Of a stretch of 64,000 nucleotides of DNA, positions 16,049-25,045 are shown in pieces. Position numbers and translations under genes: made by a program. The first letter of the stretch is position 1. Every line of letters begins with the position of its first letter. The notes under the pieces are model-generated. The model was not told the origin of the DNA. It was given only the letters and a program-made list of their open reading frames with translations, and ran no database searches. The DNA comes from Lysobacterales bacterium (GTDB lineage: Bacteria > Pseudomonadota > Gammaproteobacteria > Xanthomonadales > Ahniellaceae), in the NCBI GenBank assembly GCA_016721845.1, contig JADKHK010000008.1, positions 124,001-188,000 of the forward strand, given 5' to 3'.

Positions 16049-18634
16049 ATGCGCCCCTGGATGCTGTTCGGCCTGTTGTTCCTGTTCGTCTCGTCGGTCC
16101 ACGCGCAGCGCGATTACACCGCCGCGCCTGATCGCGAACGCACCGATGTTTGGTTCGATCCGGCCGATCCCGGCTGGGCGTTGACGATCGCGCCCTCGGG
16201 CATCGTGAGTTCGGCCCTGCTCACCGATTTCGATGCGCAGGGCGAACCGCGCTGGTGGGTCGGGGGTTCCGTGCGCACGGTACCGGGGCGAGTGAGCCTG
16301 CAACTGCATCGGCCGCGCTGGGATGTGCTGTTGCAGCGGCTGGCCGGGTCGACGCCGGCCGGGACACTGAGCTTCGAACGCCGCGACGAGGACCACGCGC
16401 GCCTGAGCTTGCAGCTGGAAGGCCGCGCCCGCACGCATGATCTGGTGCGCCTCGTCGTGAATCGCGACTACAGCCTCGGCGACCGCTCCGGCTTCTGGTT
16501 CGACCCCGCCGATGGCGGCCATGGCCAGATGCTGATCCAGCAGGGCGGTTGGGTCGGTTCGGTATCGATCGGTTATGACCGTCAGGGCGAACCGACCTGG
16601 GCCTTCGCGCAGGGCGAGATCGGCACCGGCCTGCTCGATGCGCGGCGCGTGCGCCGGGTCTGCACGCCGGCTTGCACCATCGTGTCCGAGCCGGGTGGCC
16701 AGACCCAGATCGAGTTCCACGGACAGGACGATGCCGTCGCGTCGATCACGCTCGGCGATGCGCTGGGCACGTTCTGGTCACGCCCCTGGAAAGCGCTGAC
16801 GCGCTACACCGAAGCGCCGAACGGACGCGCCCATGCCGCGGCCCTGGCGCGTTTCAGCAGCGATGCGGCGATGGCGCATTTCGTCGCCGAGAACGCCCGT
16901 CGCAATCCCTACTACGGCTTCGACAGCTGCATCGATTTTTCTCCGGGCCCACCGCCCGCGGCCACTGGCAGCGACACCAACATCCAGGAGTCCGGCGTTG
17001 GCGAATACGACGACATCAAGCGCATCGGCGACTATGTCTACAGCATCAGCCAGCCCTGGAACGGGCCGCGCGAACTGCGCGTGCATCGGCTCGACGGCGG
17101 CACGGGCGTCGCGCAATGGGTGCATGCCTATGCCCTGCCGGGTTCGACGCAGGACACCGTGATCGGCCTGCATGCGCTGGTCCGCGAAGGGCAGACGCGG
17201 TTGATCGTGTTGAGCGGCAGGTCGCCGTTCCACAACGGCTACGACGAATGGTGTTCGGGTTACGCCGAGCTCGATGCGAACGTGGTCGCGACGATCCATG
17301 ACGTGGCCGCCGACGGAGCGCTGAGCGAAGCGCACCGGATCGAGTTGCAGGGGTCGTTCTCGACCAGCCGCCTGATCGGTGCCTCGCTCCTGTTCGCCAG
17401 CGGCTTCGTGGTCGGCGTCGATGCCGCGCAGCAACCGCTGTTGCCGCAATGGCGACTCGATGACGGGCCATGGCAGGACATGACCAACCTCGCCAGCGTG
17501 TGGCTGCCGAACTTCGCGCCGGATGCCTACGAACGTTCCCTGGTCACGCTCTCGCAGTTCGATCTCGATGCACTCGCCGAGGCCCGATTCACCTCGGTGT
17601 TCACGCGCGTCGACACGTCCTACGTCGCACCGGCCGCTTGGTATCTCGCGACCTCGGAATACCGCCTCGATGGGGGCATCGTTCCCGGTGGCTATGCGAC
17701 CACGCTCGACATCCACAAGATCGCGCTGCCCGATCTCGACTATCGCGGCACCGGCTCGGTGCCCGGCGGATTGAGTGCCAGCGGCGACGAGCGCGCGTTC
17801 CGTTTCAGCGAACACGCGGGCGATCTGCGGGTCCTCAGCGACCATGCTTGGGGATGGGGCACGACCTCGCTGTTCGAATTGAGCGTGCTGCGTGAAGACA
17901 ACGGCTTTCACCTGCGCACGGTCGCGACCCTGCCGAATGCCTCGCGTCCACAACCGATCGGGCCGCCGCACGAGCAGCCCTACGGCGTGCGCTTCGACGG
18001 CGATGTCGCCTATGCGGTGAGCTACTACCGGATCGACCCACTGTACGCGATCGACCTGTCCGATCCGCTGGATCCGAAGCTCGACAGCGCGCTGGAAGTC
18101 GCCGGGTACTCCGCCTACCTGCATCCCTTGCCGGGCGGCTTCCTGCTCGGCGTCGGCCAGGATGCAGTGGACGGCACGAATGGTGACGCGCCGGGCCGCG
18201 CCTGGTTCCAAGGTTTGAAGCTGAGTCTGTTCGATCAGCGCGACCGCTCGCATCCGAGTGAATCCTGGCGCCAGATCATCGGTGGCCGCGGCAGCGACAG
18301 CGAATTGCTGCGCGATCATCGCGCCTTCGCCAGTGCGCCGACCACGAACGGCATGCAGCGCATCGCCGTGCCGGTGGTGGTCCACGATGGCGGACCGACC
18401 ATGTCACCGTGGATGTATCAGCCCTGGCTGCTGACCGGCGTCGCGACCTTCGATGTCGGTCCGAACGGCACGATCTCGCACTATCGTCTGCGGGTCGCGG
18501 TCGTGGCCGGCAGCGATTACCGCTACACCGACGCGCGCAGCGTGCTGCTCGGCGACAGCGTGTTCCTGTACAGCGGCGGGCGCTGGTACGGACAGCGCAT
18601 CGACAGCGCGGCGACGATGTCCGGGCCTTACTGA
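16049..18634 (+). CDS. secreted beta-propeller domain protein
   Basis: The protein is 861 residues from ATG 16049, which gives a signal peptide (MLFGLLFLFVSSVHAQ). The first ~220 residues contain two related segments (DVWFDPADPGWALTI and GFWFDPADGGHGQML). The rest resembles the secreted C-terminal beta-propeller family (Pfam Beta_propel): the opening signature TNIQESGVGEYDDIKRIGDY matches the family's T-N-x-Q-x-x-G-V-x-E pattern. Function in that family is unknown. It lacks the DGF(D/E) tail of its neighbours and ends TMSGPY. Its stop lies two bases from the convergent rsmE stop. Confidence 0.8.
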   Translation: MRPWMLFGLLFLFVSSVHAQRDYTAAPDRERTDVWFDPADPGWALTIAPSGIVSSALLTDFDAQGEPRWWVGGSVRTVPGRVSLQLHRPRWDVLLQRLAGSTPAGTLSFERRDEDHARLSLQLEGRARTHDLVRLVVNRDYSLGDRSGFWFDPADGGHGQMLIQQGGWVGSVSIGYDRQGEPTWAFAQGEIGTGLLDARRVRRVCTPACTIVSEPGGQTQIEFHGQDDAVASITLGDALGTFWSRPWKALTRYTEAPNGRAHAAALARFSSDAAMAHFVAENARRNPYYGFDSCIDFSPGPPPAATGSDTNIQESGVGEYDDIKRIGDYVYSISQPWNGPRELRVHRLDGGTGVAQWVHAYALPGSTQDTVIGLHALVREGQTRLIVLSGRSPFHNGYDEWCSGYAELDANVVATIHDVAADGALSEAHRIELQGSFSTSRLIGASLLFASGFVVGVDAAQQPLLPQWRLDDGPWQDMTNLASVWLPNFAPDAYERSLVTLSQFDLDALAEARFTSVFTRVDTSYVAPAAWYLATSEYRLDGGIVPGGYATTLDIHKIALPDLDYRGTGSVPGGLSASGDERAFRFSEHAGDLRVLSDHAWGWGTTSLFELSVLREDNGFHLRTVATLPNASRPQPIGPPHEQPYGVRFDGDVAYAVSYYRIDPLYAIDLSDPLDPKLDSALEVAGYSAYLHPLPGGFLLGVGQDAVDGTNGDAPGRAWFQGLKLSLFDQRDRSHPSESWRQIIGGRGSDSELLRDHRAFASAPTTNGMQRIAVPVVVHDGGPTMSPWMYQPWLLTGVATFDVGPNGTISHYRLRVAVVAGSDYRYTDARSVLLGDSVFLYSGGRWYGQRIDSAATMSGPY

Positions 18635-18635
18635 T

Positions 18636-19367
18636 TCAGCGGAAATCGCCGAAGCGCGTCTGCAGGGCCGCGATTGCCGCGAGTCCGGCGGTCTCGGTCC
18701 GCAGCACGCGCGGGCCGAGGGTGATGCGGGTGAACCCGGCCTGGTCGAGCACGGCCAGGTCGCGCTCGGAAAAACCGCCTTCGGGACCGATCGCGATGGT
18801 CGCCGCGTCGCCGCAGTCGATCGCCGACAAGGGCTGCCCGCCATCGGGATGCAGCACCAGCCGGGTGTCGTGCGCATCCGCGAACAGGCGTGCGGCGCGC
18901 TCGAGCGTCGACGGCGACTCGACTTCCGGAATCTGCGCCCGCCCGCATTGTTCGCAGGCCGATTCGAGCACGCGTTGCCAGTGCAGGATGCGCTTGTCGG
19001 CGCGATCCTCGTCGAGCTTCACTTCGGTGCGATCCGTGGTCACCGGCACGATCTTGACGACGCCGAGCTCGGTTGCCTTCTGCAGGATCAAATCCATCTT
19101 TTCGCCGCGCGCGATCGCCTGCACCAGGGTGATCGCCAGCGGTGATTCGTTGCTCACCGCTTCGCGGTCGTGGAGGTGCACGCGCGCATCGCGCTTGCCG
19201 AGGCTGATGGTGCCGCCGTAGTCGTGGCCATCGCCATTGAACAGAGTCACCGCATCGCCTTCGCGCAGGCGCAGCACCCGCACCGCATGATTCGCTGCGG
19301 CTTCCGACAGGGTGATGCCCTGGCCGGTGGCGAGCGGTAGATCGACGTACAGACGGATGCGACGCAT
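18636..19367 (-). CDS. rsmE: 16S rRNA m3U1498 methyltransferase RsmE
   Basis: This 243-residue SPOUT enzyme methylates N3 of U1498 in 16S rRNA using S-adenosylmethionine. An N-terminal PUA-like domain (NHAVRVLRLREGDAVTLFNG) precedes the SPOUT domain with the knot motifs AIGPEGGFSERDL and LGPRVLRTETA, which form the cofactor pocket. Length is typical. It follows bioA in the same direction by 6 bases and may be co-transcribed. Confidence 0.95.
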   Translation of the reverse strand: MRRIRLYVDLPLATGQGITLSEAAANHAVRVLRLREGDAVTLFNGDGHDYGGTISLGKRDARVHLHDREAVSNESPLAITLVQAIARGEKMDLILQKATELGVVKIVPVTTDRTEVKLDEDRADKRILHWQRVLESACEQCGRAQIPEVESPSTLERAARLFADAHDTRLVLHPDGGQPLSAIDCGDAATIAIGPEGGFSERDLAVLDQAGFTRITLGPRVLRTETAGLAAIAALQTRFGDFR

Positions 19368-19373
19368 GGGACC

Positions 19374-20720
19374 TCAGGCGATGGCGAGTTCGATGCTTTC
19401 GCGCGCGACGCCGACCATGAAGTCGATCTCGTCGGGCGTGATGCAATAGGGAGGCATGACATACACGGTGTGACCGAGCGGCCGCAGCAGCACGCCGCGC
19501 TCGAGCCCATGACGCACCACGCGCAGGCCGCGACGTTCGGTCCAGTCGAAGGCGCGGCCGTCGGCATCGACCAGGTCGAACGCGGCGATCATTCCGGTCT
19601 GGCGCAGGTGGCGAACCTGCGGGTGATGGCGCAGCGGCGCCAGCGCGTCCGCGAGATGCCGCGCGAGCGCGCGATTGCGTTCCAGCACCGGTTCGTCGCG
19701 GAACACGTTCAGCACTTCCAGCGCGACCCGGCAGCCGAGCGCATTGCCGGTGTAACTGTGCGAATGCAGGAAGGCGCGCAGCTTCGTGTATTCGTCGTAG
19801 AAACTCTGGTAGATCGCCTCGGTCGCGAGCACCGCCGACAGCGGCAGATAACCGCCACTGAGGCCTTTCGACAGGCACATCAGGTCGGGGGAGATGCCGG
19901 CCTGTTCGCAGGCGAACAGGGTGCCGGTGCGACCGAACCCGACCGCGATCTCGTCGGCGATCATAACCACGCCGTGGCGGTCGCAGGCGGCGCGGGCGCG
20001 CCGCAGGTACTCGGGATCATGCATGCGCATGCCGGCGGCGCATTGCACCAGCGGTTCGATGATCAAGGCGCAGATCGTGTCGCCGTGTTCCGCCAGCAGC
20101 GCGTCGAGCGCGTCGGCCGCGCGCATGGCGACATCAAGCGCGGTCTCGTCGGGACGGGCCAGGGTGGTGTCCGGCGACGGCGCGGTCAGTGGCGTCAGCA
20201 GCAGCGGCGCATAGGTTTCGCGATACAGCGGAATATCGGTGACCGAGAGCGCACCGAGGGTTTCGCCGTGATAACCGCCAGCCAGTGCGACGAACTTGGT
20301 GCGTCGCGCATCGCCGCGATTGCGGCAGTGATGGAACGCGAGCTTGAGCGCGATCTCGACCGCGCTCGAGCCGTTGTCGGCGTACTGCACGCGCGTCAGG
20401 CCTTCGGGGGCGATCGCGACCAGTCGTTCCGCCAGTTCGATCGCCGGCTCATGCGTGAAGCCGGCCAGGATCACGTGCTCGAGCGTGCCGATCTGGTCGC
20501 GCAGGGCGGCGTCGAGGCGCGGATGCGCATGCCCGAACAGGTTCACCCACCACGACGAGATCGCATCCAGGTAACGCTTGCCGTCATGGCCTTCCAGCCA
20601 CACCCCGCGTGCGCTGCGGATCGGAACCATGGGCAGGGTTTCGTGGTCCCGCATCTGCGTGCAGGGGTGCCAGACCACCGCGAGGTCGCGGCGGACGAGT
20701 TCGGCAGGGCTCGGGTTCAA
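19374..20720 (-). CDS. bioA: adenosylmethionine-8-amino-7-oxononanoate aminotransferase
   Basis: This PLP enzyme makes 7,8-diaminopelargonate in biotin synthesis. Family features are clear: VWHPCTQM at the start, ISSWWVNLFGHAHP, the active-site Lys in MCLSKGLSGGYLPLSA, and DEIAVGFGRTGTLFA. A TTG at 20720 gives a 448-residue protein that includes the conserved N-terminal segment; no ATG or GTG lies nearby upstream, and the first internal ATG would delete HPCTQ. The start is therefore uncertain. Only 33 bases separate it from a possible gspG start on the other strand. No other bio gene is in view. Confidence 0.93.
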   Translation of the reverse strand: MNPSPAELVRRDLAVVWHPCTQMRDHETLPMVPIRSARGVWLEGHDGKRYLDAISSWWVNLFGHAHPRLDAALRDQIGTLEHVILAGFTHEPAIELAERLVAIAPEGLTRVQYADNGSSAVEIALKLAFHHCRNRGDARRTKFVALAGGYHGETLGALSVTDIPLYRETYAPLLLTPLTAPSPDTTLARPDETALDVAMRAADALDALLAEHGDTICALIIEPLVQCAAGMRMHDPEYLRRARAACDRHGVVMIADEIAVGFGRTGTLFACEQAGISPDLMCLSKGLSGGYLPLSAVLATEAIYQSFYDEYTKLRAFLHSHSYTGNALGCRVALEVLNVFRDEPVLERNRALARHLADALAPLRHHPQVRHLRQTGMIAAFDLVDADGRAFDWTERRGLRVVRHGLERGVLLRPLGHTVYVMPPYCITPDEIDFMVGVARESIELAIA

Positions 20721-20792
20721 CGTCGGGTACCGGTGGAATGGGAGTGCTGGGTTATGATCATGGCCGATTCCGATGACGGCAAGGTGTTTCCG

Positions 20793-21221
20793 ATGCAGGT
20801 GCGCAGTTCGCGTGGTTTCACGCTGATCGAAGTGCTGGTGGTGGTCGTGATCCTCGCGATCCTCGCGGCGATCGTGGTGCCGCGCGTGATCGGTCGCACC
20901 GACGACGCGATGATCGCGAAGGCCAAGGCCGACGTGCAGGGCCTCGGCACCGCGCTGAACCTGTACAAGCTCGACAACTTCACCTATCCGAGCACCGACC
21001 AGGGCCTCGATGCGCTCGTGCAGAAGCCCGGCGGCAGTCCGGAAGCGGCGAACTGGCGCAGCGGCGGCTACATCGATCGCCTGCCCAAGGACCCCTGGAA
21101 CCGCGATTACCAATACGTCAGTCCAGGCAGCCACGGTGATTTCGACGTGTATTCGCTCGGCAAGGACGGCCAGAGTGGCGGCGACGGCCTCGCCGCCGAC
21201 ATCGGCAACTGGAGCGATTGA
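20793..21221 (+). CDS. gspG: T2SS major pseudopilin GspG
   Basis: This is the main subunit of the periplasmic type II secretion pseudopilus. A prepilin leader (MQVRSSRG) is followed by the processing site and hydrophobic helix FTLIEVLVVVVILAILAAIV, with the Glu at +5 needed for assembly. The C-terminal part has the family pattern NLYKLDNFTYPSTDQGLDAL and DPWNRDYQYVSPG with calcium-site residues. I chose ATG 20793 because it gives a normal short leader; in-frame ATGs at 20754 and 20760 would lengthen it. It is the first gene of a gspGHIJK run; gspE, gspF and gspD are not in the window. Confidence 0.92.
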   Translation: MQVRSSRGFTLIEVLVVVVILAILAAIVVPRVIGRTDDAMIAKAKADVQGLGTALNLYKLDNFTYPSTDQGLDALVQKPGGSPEAANWRSGGYIDRLPKDPWNRDYQYVSPGSHGDFDVYSLGKDGQSGGDGLAADIGNWSD

Positions 21222-21226
21222 CCGCG

Positions 21227-21754
21227 ATGCGCGTCACGGCGCGCGGCTTCACCCTGATCGAGATGCTGGTCACGGTCGTGATCCTCGCGGTGCTCGCATC
21301 GGTGCTGGTGCTGTCGGTCGGCGCCGGCGACGAGGAACAGCGCTTGCGCCGCGAGGTCGAGCGGCTGCGAGCGCGCATCGTCTATGCCTGCGAGCGCGCC
21401 GAACTGACCGGGCGCGAGATCGGCCTACACCTGCGCGCCGGCGGTTATGCGTTCAGTGCACTGCAGGGCGAGGGCTGGCAGTTCATCGATGACGATCCGG
21501 CGCTGAAACGGGCCGAGTTGGCGAAGGCGATCACGCTGTCCGCGGGCGACGACGCGCTGGCCGATACCTTTGCCGAGCGGCCGCAATTCCTGTGTTTTGC
21601 TTCCGGCGAGACGACCCCGCTGGTGATCGAATTCGCGGCGGGTCCGCGGGCGTCGCGCTGGCGCATCGACATCGCGTTCGACGGTGGCACCATGGTGCAG
21701 CAGTTCGGCCTCGAGGATCGCGATTGGCGAACCGTCGGGCAGGCGCGGCCATGA
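21227..21754 (+). CDS. gspH: T2SS minor pseudopilin GspH
   Basis: This 175-residue protein has a leader and processing site (TARG then FTLIEMLVTVVILAVL) and the +5 Glu. GspH sits below the pseudopilus tip complex. It starts at ATG 21227, 5 bases after gspG, and its stop overlaps the gspI start. The body is divergent from better-known GspH proteins, so the assignment relies partly on gene order. Confidence 0.85.
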   Translation: MRVTARGFTLIEMLVTVVILAVLASVLVLSVGAGDEEQRLRREVERLRARIVYACERAELTGREIGLHLRAGGYAFSALQGEGWQFIDDDPALKRAELAKAITLSAGDDALADTFAERPQFLCFASGETTPLVIEFAAGPRASRWRIDIAFDGGTMVQQFGLEDRDWRTVGQARP

Positions 21755-22119
21755 CGCGGCGCGGCTTCAGCCTGATCGAAGTGCTGGTGGCGCTCGCCGT
21801 CGTGGCGATCGCACTCGTCGCCTTGCTCGCGGCGGCAGGACGCATGGCGCGCGATGCCGATCACCTGCGCGAGTTGACACTGGCCGACTGGGTGGCCGCG
21901 AACGTGCTGGTCGAGACCCGCCTGCGCGAGCCGTTTCCCGACATCGGTGCGCGCGAAGGGCGCATGCGTATGGGGCCGCATGATTATCGCTGGCAGCGGG
22001 TCGTGCAGAACACGCCGGAGCCGGCGTTGCGACGCATCGATGTGCATGTCTACGCGGCCGATGCGACTCCGGACGAGGCGCCGATCCATACGCTGGTCGG
22101 CTTCGCGGGGCGGCCATGA
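21751..22119 (+). CDS. gspI: T2SS minor pseudopilin GspI
   Basis: This 122-residue protein has a very short leader (MTRRG) before FSLIEVLVALAVVAIAL. GspI nucleates the pseudopilus tip with GspJ and GspK. The body pattern WVAANVLVETRL matches the family's conserved A-x-N segment. It overlaps gspH by ATGA and gspJ by four bases, indicating translational coupling. Confidence 0.9.
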   Translation: MTRRGFSLIEVLVALAVVAIALVALLAAAGRMARDADHLRELTLADWVAANVLVETRLREPFPDIGAREGRMRMGPHDYRWQRVVQNTPEPALRRIDVHVYAADATPDEAPIHTLVGFAGRP

Positions 22120-22766
22120 ACCCCATGCGCCGGCGCGGCTTCACCCTGGTCGAGGTGCTGGTCGCTGTGTTCATCTTCGCGCTGCTGATGCTGGCGGCGT
22201 ACGGCAGCATCAATGCCCTGCTGCGCACGCGCGACGGCCTCGCCGACCAGAACGGCCGCTTGCGCGAATTGCAGTTCGCGGTGGGCGTGCTGGAACGCGA
22301 CCTGCGTTCGGCGTTGGCGCGACCGGTCCGCGAAGGCTATGGCGAGCGTGAGCCGGCCCTGCTCGGAACACGCGAGGCGATCGCGTTCACTCACGCCGGC
22401 GTGGCCAATCCGCTGGCACAGGAGCGCGCACGCATCGAGCGCGTCGGTTATGCCTGGCGTGACCAGAGCATGAGCCGCTACAGCTTCGCCGTGCTCGATC
22501 GCACGCCGGCGACGGCGCCGCTGACGCGCATCGTCCTGACGAAAGTGACCCGCATCGGCTTCCGTTATTTCGATGGTCAGCAATGGCGCGAGCAGTGGCC
22601 GCCGGTGAACGTCTCGCCGAAGCCGCTGCGGGCGCTGCCGCGTGCGGTCGAGTTCTCGCTCGAGACCGGCGACTACGGCGTGATCACGCGCCTAGTCGAC
22701 CTGCCCGAAGTCGACGAGGTCGCGCCGGCTGGTACGCCCGCGCCGCCGCCGGGCTTGCCGCCATGA
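22116..22766 (+). CDS. gspJ: T2SS minor pseudopilin GspJ
   Basis: This 216-residue protein has a leader ending RRRG before FTLVEVLVAVFIFALLMLAA and the conserved LQFAVGVLERDLRSALAR segment of GspJ. The tail is proline-rich (GTPAPPPGLPP). It is part of the GspI-J-K tip complex and overlaps both neighbours. Confidence 0.92.
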   Translation: MNPMRRRGFTLVEVLVAVFIFALLMLAAYGSINALLRTRDGLADQNGRLRELQFAVGVLERDLRSALARPVREGYGEREPALLGTREAIAFTHAGVANPLAQERARIERVGYAWRDQSMSRYSFAVLDRTPATAPLTRIVLTKVTRIGFRYFDGQQWREQWPPVNVSPKPLRALPRAVEFSLETGDYGVITRLVDLPEVDEVAPAGTPAPPPGLPP

Positions 22767-23683
22767 AGCGCGAACGTGGCGTGGCCCTGATCGTGGCGGT
22801 GTTGCTGGTGGCACTGGCGACCCTCATCGTCGCGAGCCTGATCGACACCACCGATCTTGCGCTGGCGCGCACCCGCAACCTGGTACGCGAGCAGCAGGCG
22901 AGTGCGTATGCCCGCGGCCTCGAAACCTGGGGGCTGGACTGGCTGCGGCGCGACCAGAACGAAGAGCCCGGCGTCGATTCGAACGGCGACCTGTGGGCGC
23001 GGCCGCTGCCGCCACTGGATGTGCCGGGCGGCCGCATCAGCGGTCGCCTGCGCGAGCGCAACGGCTGCTTCAATCTCAACCATCTGGTCGTGCACGGCGT
23101 CGAGGATGCATTGGCGCGGCGTCGCTTCGAGCGCCTGCTGCGCGCGCTCAAGCTGCCGCCGGAGCTGGCCGATGCGGTCATCGATTACGCCGACATCGAC
23201 AGCGATGCCGGTACCCGCGGCGCCGAGGACATGGCCTACCTGCTCGCGCGTCCGCCGCGGCGTTCGGCGAACCAGCCGTTCGTGCATGTCTCGGAATTGC
23301 GCCTCGTGCGCGGGGTCGACGACGCGGTGTTCAGGGTGCTCGAAGGGCAGGTGTGCACGAATCCGCAGGACAGCGCGATCAACGTGAACACGGCATCGCC
23401 GCAGGTGCTGATGAGTCTGGTCGAGAACCTCGACGAGGCGCAGGCGCGCAAGCTCAACGACGAAGGTCAGGCGCGCATGGCCACGATCGACGCCTTCGAC
23501 GCCAAGCTCGCGCAACTCGGATTGGTGCTCGACGGCGGTCCGGTCAAGGTCGGCGTCGCCAGCGACCAGTTCCTCGCCGAAGCCTTGGTCGAACTCGATG
23601 GCATCCCGTTTCGCTACTACAGCCGCATTGCCCGTGAACAACAGGGCCATCGTGTCGTTTACCGCAGCCGCGGCGTCGATTGA
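22763..23683 (+). CDS. gspK: T2SS minor pseudopilin GspK
   Basis: This 306-residue protein is the pseudopilus tip. The leader KRERG precedes VALIVAVLLVALATLIVAS; GspK lacks the +5 Glu, as here. Conserved features are CFNLNHL, ADAVIDYADIDSD and AINVNTASPQVL (the helix-hairpin-helix-like SAM domain of the family). ATG 22763 overlaps gspJ. The T2SS run stops here; the next gsp gene, gspL, appears 7.7 kb away. Confidence 0.93.
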   Translation: MKRERGVALIVAVLLVALATLIVASLIDTTDLALARTRNLVREQQASAYARGLETWGLDWLRRDQNEEPGVDSNGDLWARPLPPLDVPGGRISGRLRERNGCFNLNHLVVHGVEDALARRRFERLLRALKLPPELADAVIDYADIDSDAGTRGAEDMAYLLARPPRRSANQPFVHVSELRLVRGVDDAVFRVLEGQVCTNPQDSAINVNTASPQVLMSLVENLDEAQARKLNDEGQARMATIDAFDAKLAQLGLVLDGGPVKVGVASDQFLAEALVELDGIPFRYYSRIAREQQGHRVVYRSRGVD

Positions 23684-23689
23684 TCGCGC

Positions 23690-24961
23690 TCAGGGCAGCA
23701 GCGCGGCCACCAGGCCGGCGCCGCCGCAGACCGCGAGCAGGGGCAGCAGCCGTCCGCCACCCCGCCGCAGCATGACGAAGCCGAGCAGGGTGATCGTCCC
23801 GGCATCGATGTTCAGGCTGGTGGGAACGGGGACGTCGTAGCGCAGCGTGCCGAGGTGCAGGGGCGTGGTCGCCGCGAACAGCAGGTGCAGCGCGATCCAC
23901 AGCCCGAGATGCAGGATCAGCGCGAACGCTGCGGCCGAAACGAAGGCAAGGGCGCGGGCGTAGCGTGGATCGGACTCGATGCGCGCGATCCACGGCGCGC
24001 CGAGGATCACCCAGGCGAAGCTCGGCAGGAACAGCACCCAGAGCGCGAGCAGGCTCGCGATCAGCCCCAATGCCGGACTGCCGCCATCGACGCTCTGCCA
24101 TGCGGCCACGAAGGCGACGAACTGCAGGACCAGGATCAGCGGGCCCGGCGTGGTCTCGGCCAGCGCCAGGCCGTCGGTCATCTGGGTCTCGCTCAGCCAA
24201 TGGCGCTCCTGTACCGCATGGTCGGCCACATGGGTGAGCAGTGCGTAGGCGCCGCCGAAACTGAGCAGGGCCAGTTCCGCGTAACTCGCACCGAGGCCGG
24301 CCAGCACGTCGTTGGGTCCGCGGACCAGGTGCAGGACCACGATCGGCACCGCCCAGGCCGCGAGCACGGCGACGCCAAGCGGCCAGCTGCGCGGCGCCGG
24401 TGTCGATGGCATCGATGCGAGCGCCGGTGCGCGCCAGCTTTGCCAACCCGCAACGCCGAGCGCGACCAGCATGATTGCGGGAAAGGGCCAGTGCAGCAGA
24501 TGCACGGCGACGAAGGCCAGCGCCGCGACCCAGCGCGTGGCCTGGTCCTGCAGGTTGCGTCGCGCCAAACGCCACAGCGCCTGCGCGATCAGCACGACGA
24601 CGGCGCACTTGAGTCCGAGCAGCAGCGCCGCGGTCCACGGCAAGGCGCCGAAATACACGTAGCCGAGGCTGAGCAGCAGCATCAGCAGGGCACCGGGCAA
24701 TACGAACAGGCCGCCGGCCATCACGGCGCCGCGCCAGCCTTGCCGGGTCCAGCCGATGTAGGTGGCCAGCTGCTGCGCCTCGGGTCCCGGAATCAGCATG
24801 CAGAACTGCAGACCGGCGAGAAAACGGCGACTGTCGATCCATCCGAGTTCATCGACGAGGCGGCGCTGCATCAGCGCGATCTGTCCAGCCGGTCCGCCGA
24901 ACGACAGCAGGCCGATCTGCAGCCACACCAGGAAATCGTCGCGCAGTCGCGCCGTGCTCAT
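23690..24961 (-). CDS. chrA: chromate transporter family protein (CHR)
   Basis: This 423-residue membrane protein has two homologous CHR domains, each opening with the LSFGG motif (LSFGGPAGQIALM near residue 19; LSFGGAYALLTHVADH near 233). The first also has GPEAQQLATYIGW. Long two-domain CHR proteins export chromate, probably by proton exchange. About ten hydrophobic segments are visible. It runs convergent with gspK, with stops 6 bases apart, and begins the block that splits the gsp genes. True chromate resistance cannot be told from sequence alone. Confidence 0.9.
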   Translation of the reverse strand: MSTARLRDDFLVWLQIGLLSFGGPAGQIALMQRRLVDELGWIDSRRFLAGLQFCMLIPGPEAQQLATYIGWTRQGWRGAVMAGGLFVLPGALLMLLLSLGYVYFGALPWTAALLLGLKCAVVVLIAQALWRLARRNLQDQATRWVAALAFVAVHLLHWPFPAIMLVALGVAGWQSWRAPALASMPSTPAPRSWPLGVAVLAAWAVPIVVLHLVRGPNDVLAGLGASYAELALLSFGGAYALLTHVADHAVQERHWLSETQMTDGLALAETTPGPLILVLQFVAFVAAWQSVDGGSPALGLIASLLALWVLFLPSFAWVILGAPWIARIESDPRYARALAFVSAAAFALILHLGLWIALHLLFAATTPLHLGTLRYDVPVPTSLNIDAGTITLLGFVMLRRGGGRLLPLLAVCGGAGLVAALLP

Positions 24962-25045
24962 CGTGTCGTCCGCCGCGGGGAGGCGGCAGTGTAGGAACTA
25001 CCGCCCGCGATTGTCTTCCCGAATGAGCGTTCCGCCGTTACGCGC

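Noticed and set aside
14012..16720. 902-codon minus-strand reading frame
   Set aside because: It overlaps two genes with signal peptides on the + strand; the high GC content leaves the complementary frame open. The protein has no recognisable domain.
16049..18634. Beta-propeller protein as a carrier of the DGF(D/E) tail
   Set aside because: It ends TMSGPY; no tail motif is present, so it was left out of that group.
23855..24994. 379-codon plus-strand frame opposite chrA
   Set aside because: It is a shadow frame rich in Gln, Arg and Ala; the minus strand encodes a clear two-domain CHR transporter.
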